This document shows, piece by piece, positions 4,354 through 5,623 of a DNA stretch of 5,623 nucleotides; the stretch's first letter is position 1; each line of letters starts with the position of its first letter. Under the pieces are notes generated by a model. The model searched no databases. It was not told the DNA's origin and worked only from the letters and a program-made list of their open reading frames with translations. The stretch comes from an uncultured Eubacteriales bacterium (GTDB lineage Bacteria; Bacillota; Clostridia; Oscillospirales; CAG-272): positions 1 to 5,623 of the forward strand of contig USPP01000132.1 of assembly GCA_900556615.1 (NCBI GenBank). Reading direction: 5' to 3'. A program made the position numbers and the translations under genes.

Positions 4354-4397
4354 ATACAGCCCCCTGCGGCACAAAATTCTTCCGCAGGGGGCTGTAT
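4354..4397 (-). terminator. Very stable hairpin downstream of the glycoside hydrolase gene
   Basis: Perfect 16-bp stem ATACAGCCCCCTGCGG (4354-4369) with its complement at 4382-4397 and a 12-base loop. It begins 15 bases after the hydrolase stop, the usual place for a terminator. On the minus strand the following bases (GACGTTTAG) lack a T-run. On the plus strand TTTCTTAT follows, which is little better. It probably ends or protects the hydrolase message. Confidence 0.7.
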
Positions 4398-4412
4398 TTC
4401 TTATAAATCGCT

Positions 4413-5623
4413 TCAATAGAAGCGAATGCTCCATGTTATCTCTTTCGTTTCAGAAGTATCCGGAATTATCTCCGCAACATTATTTTTTATTTCATATCCT
4501 ACCGCACGATATCCGTCCGGAACATACACCCATATTTTATAAGGATCTCCCTTAACAACCTTTGAATGACCGGAAAGGGTTTTGGAGTCAGCATCCCATT
4601 CAACTGCTGATATTTCCGCAGCACCCTGTGAAATATGCCTTGAAGATGAAAGAAGCTGCGGATGATTCGTTGCTTTTCTGATAGAATATACCGCAGAAGC
4701 AGTACCGGAAAGCGTAACAGTCAGCGAATCTCTCATTTTCCCGACAAATTCCCTGTTCCAATAGTCAAACACCAGATATTCTTCATCATCAAGATGCAGA
4801 TCCCTGTCAAAATCAATGGTAAACTCAGCGTCTTCTTCAAGAAGATTAAGAAGATTCACAACATTCCAAGCTTCGTACGGAAGATTAACGGCAAGATTAG
4901 TCAGAAAACGCTCACCGTTATGTGTTCCTTCTCTGATATCCTTCGGATGTATATTCAGAGTAGGAAGAACCCTTCTGAGAAGCTCTACTCTTTCCTCTGG
5001 AAGAGCGGTCAGATCATCTCCGAGGGTTATCGGCAGACCAAGCAGAGAAACAGCGGATACTCTTGATTTTGCCTGTTCATAATCATTAAACTCCGGGCGT
5101 ATCACAACATTGTCAGGATCACAGTAAAGCACAACATTGTGATAGGGATAGAAACGCAGAATTCGCTCAACAAAATCCGAAATAAATTCCTTCCAAGTAA
5201 AGATATCGTTTCCGATACGCGCCCCGTCAAAAATATCCGACGCCATCATAACCTCCCTATCGTTCACTCCGGCGCAGGAGAGCATATAGAAATCCTTTCC
5301 GAGAATATCTCGCGCTCTTTGACAGATTTCACGAAGCGCCTCGACAGAGGTCATCTCAGGATGCTTCAAATATTCATGAAACTGATCGGCATAGGCAAGC
5401 GTAATGGGCAGACAGTCCCATTTCAGAGCATCATAGCCCCATTCCTTCACCTTAGAAATTGCTTCGGGAATCAGTTCGTCATGAATTTTTTCATCGGTTA
5501 TATCGAAGAAATACTTGCCGCACCACGAAACCTTATCGACGTATATCGAATCCTTATATTTCCGGCAGGTATCTGTCATAGCCGGTTCGTTTGTCGGACC
5601 GATCCAAAGCGCGGGTATAAAAC
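4413..5623 (-). CDS. Glycoside hydrolase resembling clan GH-D (alpha-galactosidase/GH36-like), C-terminal part
   Basis: The frame is open to the right edge. The first Met (5577-5579) is internal, because 14 more codons read FIPALWIGPTNEPA upstream, matching the P-x-LWIGP strand of GH27/GH36 barrels. About 402 residues are visible and the N-terminus is missing. Counting from that Met, ALKWDC (51-56) places Asp55 as the likely nucleophile. SCAGVNDRE (101-109) and DGARIGND (118-125) probably hold the acid/base region, and YCDPDNVV (152-159) plus LGLPITLGDDL (180-190) are conserved late-barrel features. A beta-sandwich domain follows (about 225-388). The family removes alpha-linked galactose or related sugars from oligosaccharides, but substrate cannot be told from this fragment, nor whether it is secreted. 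A GH31-like assignment is less likely. The gene ends before a strong hairpin, and no carbohydrate transporter is in view. Confidence 0.75.
   Translation of the reverse strand, partial: FIPALWIGPTNEPAMTDTCRKYKDSIYVDKVSWCGKYFFDITDEKIHDELIPEAISKVKEWGYDALKWDCLPITLAYADQFHEYLKHPEMTSVEALREICQRARDILGKDFYMLSCAGVNDREVMMASDIFDGARIGNDIFTWKEFISDFVERILRFYPYHNVVLYCDPDNVVIRPEFNDYEQAKSRVSAVSLLGLPITLGDDLTALPEERVELLRRVLPTLNIHPKDIREGTHNGERFLTNLAVNLPYEAWNVVNLLNLLEEDAEFTIDFDRDLHLDDEEYLVFDYWNREFVGKMRDSLTVTLSGTASAVYSIRKATNHPQLLSSSRHISQGAAEISAVEWDADSKTLSGHSKVVKGDPYKIWVYVPDGYRAVGYEIKNNVAEIIPDTSETKEITWSIRFY

Noticed and set aside
4662..5082. Plus-strand frames of 88 and 134 codons within the hydrolase
   Set aside because: They are antisense to a well-supported glycoside hydrolase frame.

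Overview
The window looks like chromosomal DNA from an anaerobic Firmicute of class Clostridia, most likely Lachnospiraceae or a close relative. The basis is the style of the acyl carrier protein and HtpG, the A+T-rich spacers, near-consensus sigma-A promoters and strong Shine-Dalgarno sites. This is a judgement from protein character, not a database match.

Layout. Positions 1 to 3394 form one co-directional block on the minus strand. Read in transcription order it holds htpG (Hsp90 chaperone), its terminator, a tRNA-Thr(CGU) gene with its own promoter, a small three-helix membrane protein of unknown function, then acpP and the first 72 codons of fabD. acpP and fabD are the start of a type II fatty-acid synthesis operon: FabD loads malonate onto the carrier protein made by acpP. 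A near-perfect promoter and a TTCAAA/TTTGAA palindrome precede acpP, and a long hairpin separates it from fabD. A single tRNA gene with a CAU anticodon (3666-3742) runs on the plus strand as a compact unit with its own promoter, leader hairpins and textbook terminator. From 4413 to the right edge, on the minus strand, lies the C-terminal 400 residues or so of a glycoside hydrolase resembling clan GH-D (alpha-galactosidase/GH27/GH36-like). Its start is outside the window.

The 565 bases between the CAU tRNA terminator and the hydrolase (3789-4353) hold no convincing gene. They are packed with inverted repeats, including an apparent bidirectional terminator and an 11-bp-arm palindrome, and look like dispersed non-coding repeat material or an unrecognised structured RNA. 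This is the part least explained by known features.

No CRISPR array, transposase, prophage or defence gene is visible, and I do not see a clear novel multi-gene system. The observations most worth a second look are the two acidic insertions in HtpG, the promoter-proximal palindromes of htpG and acpP, the acpP-fabD hairpin, and the structured gene-free segment.
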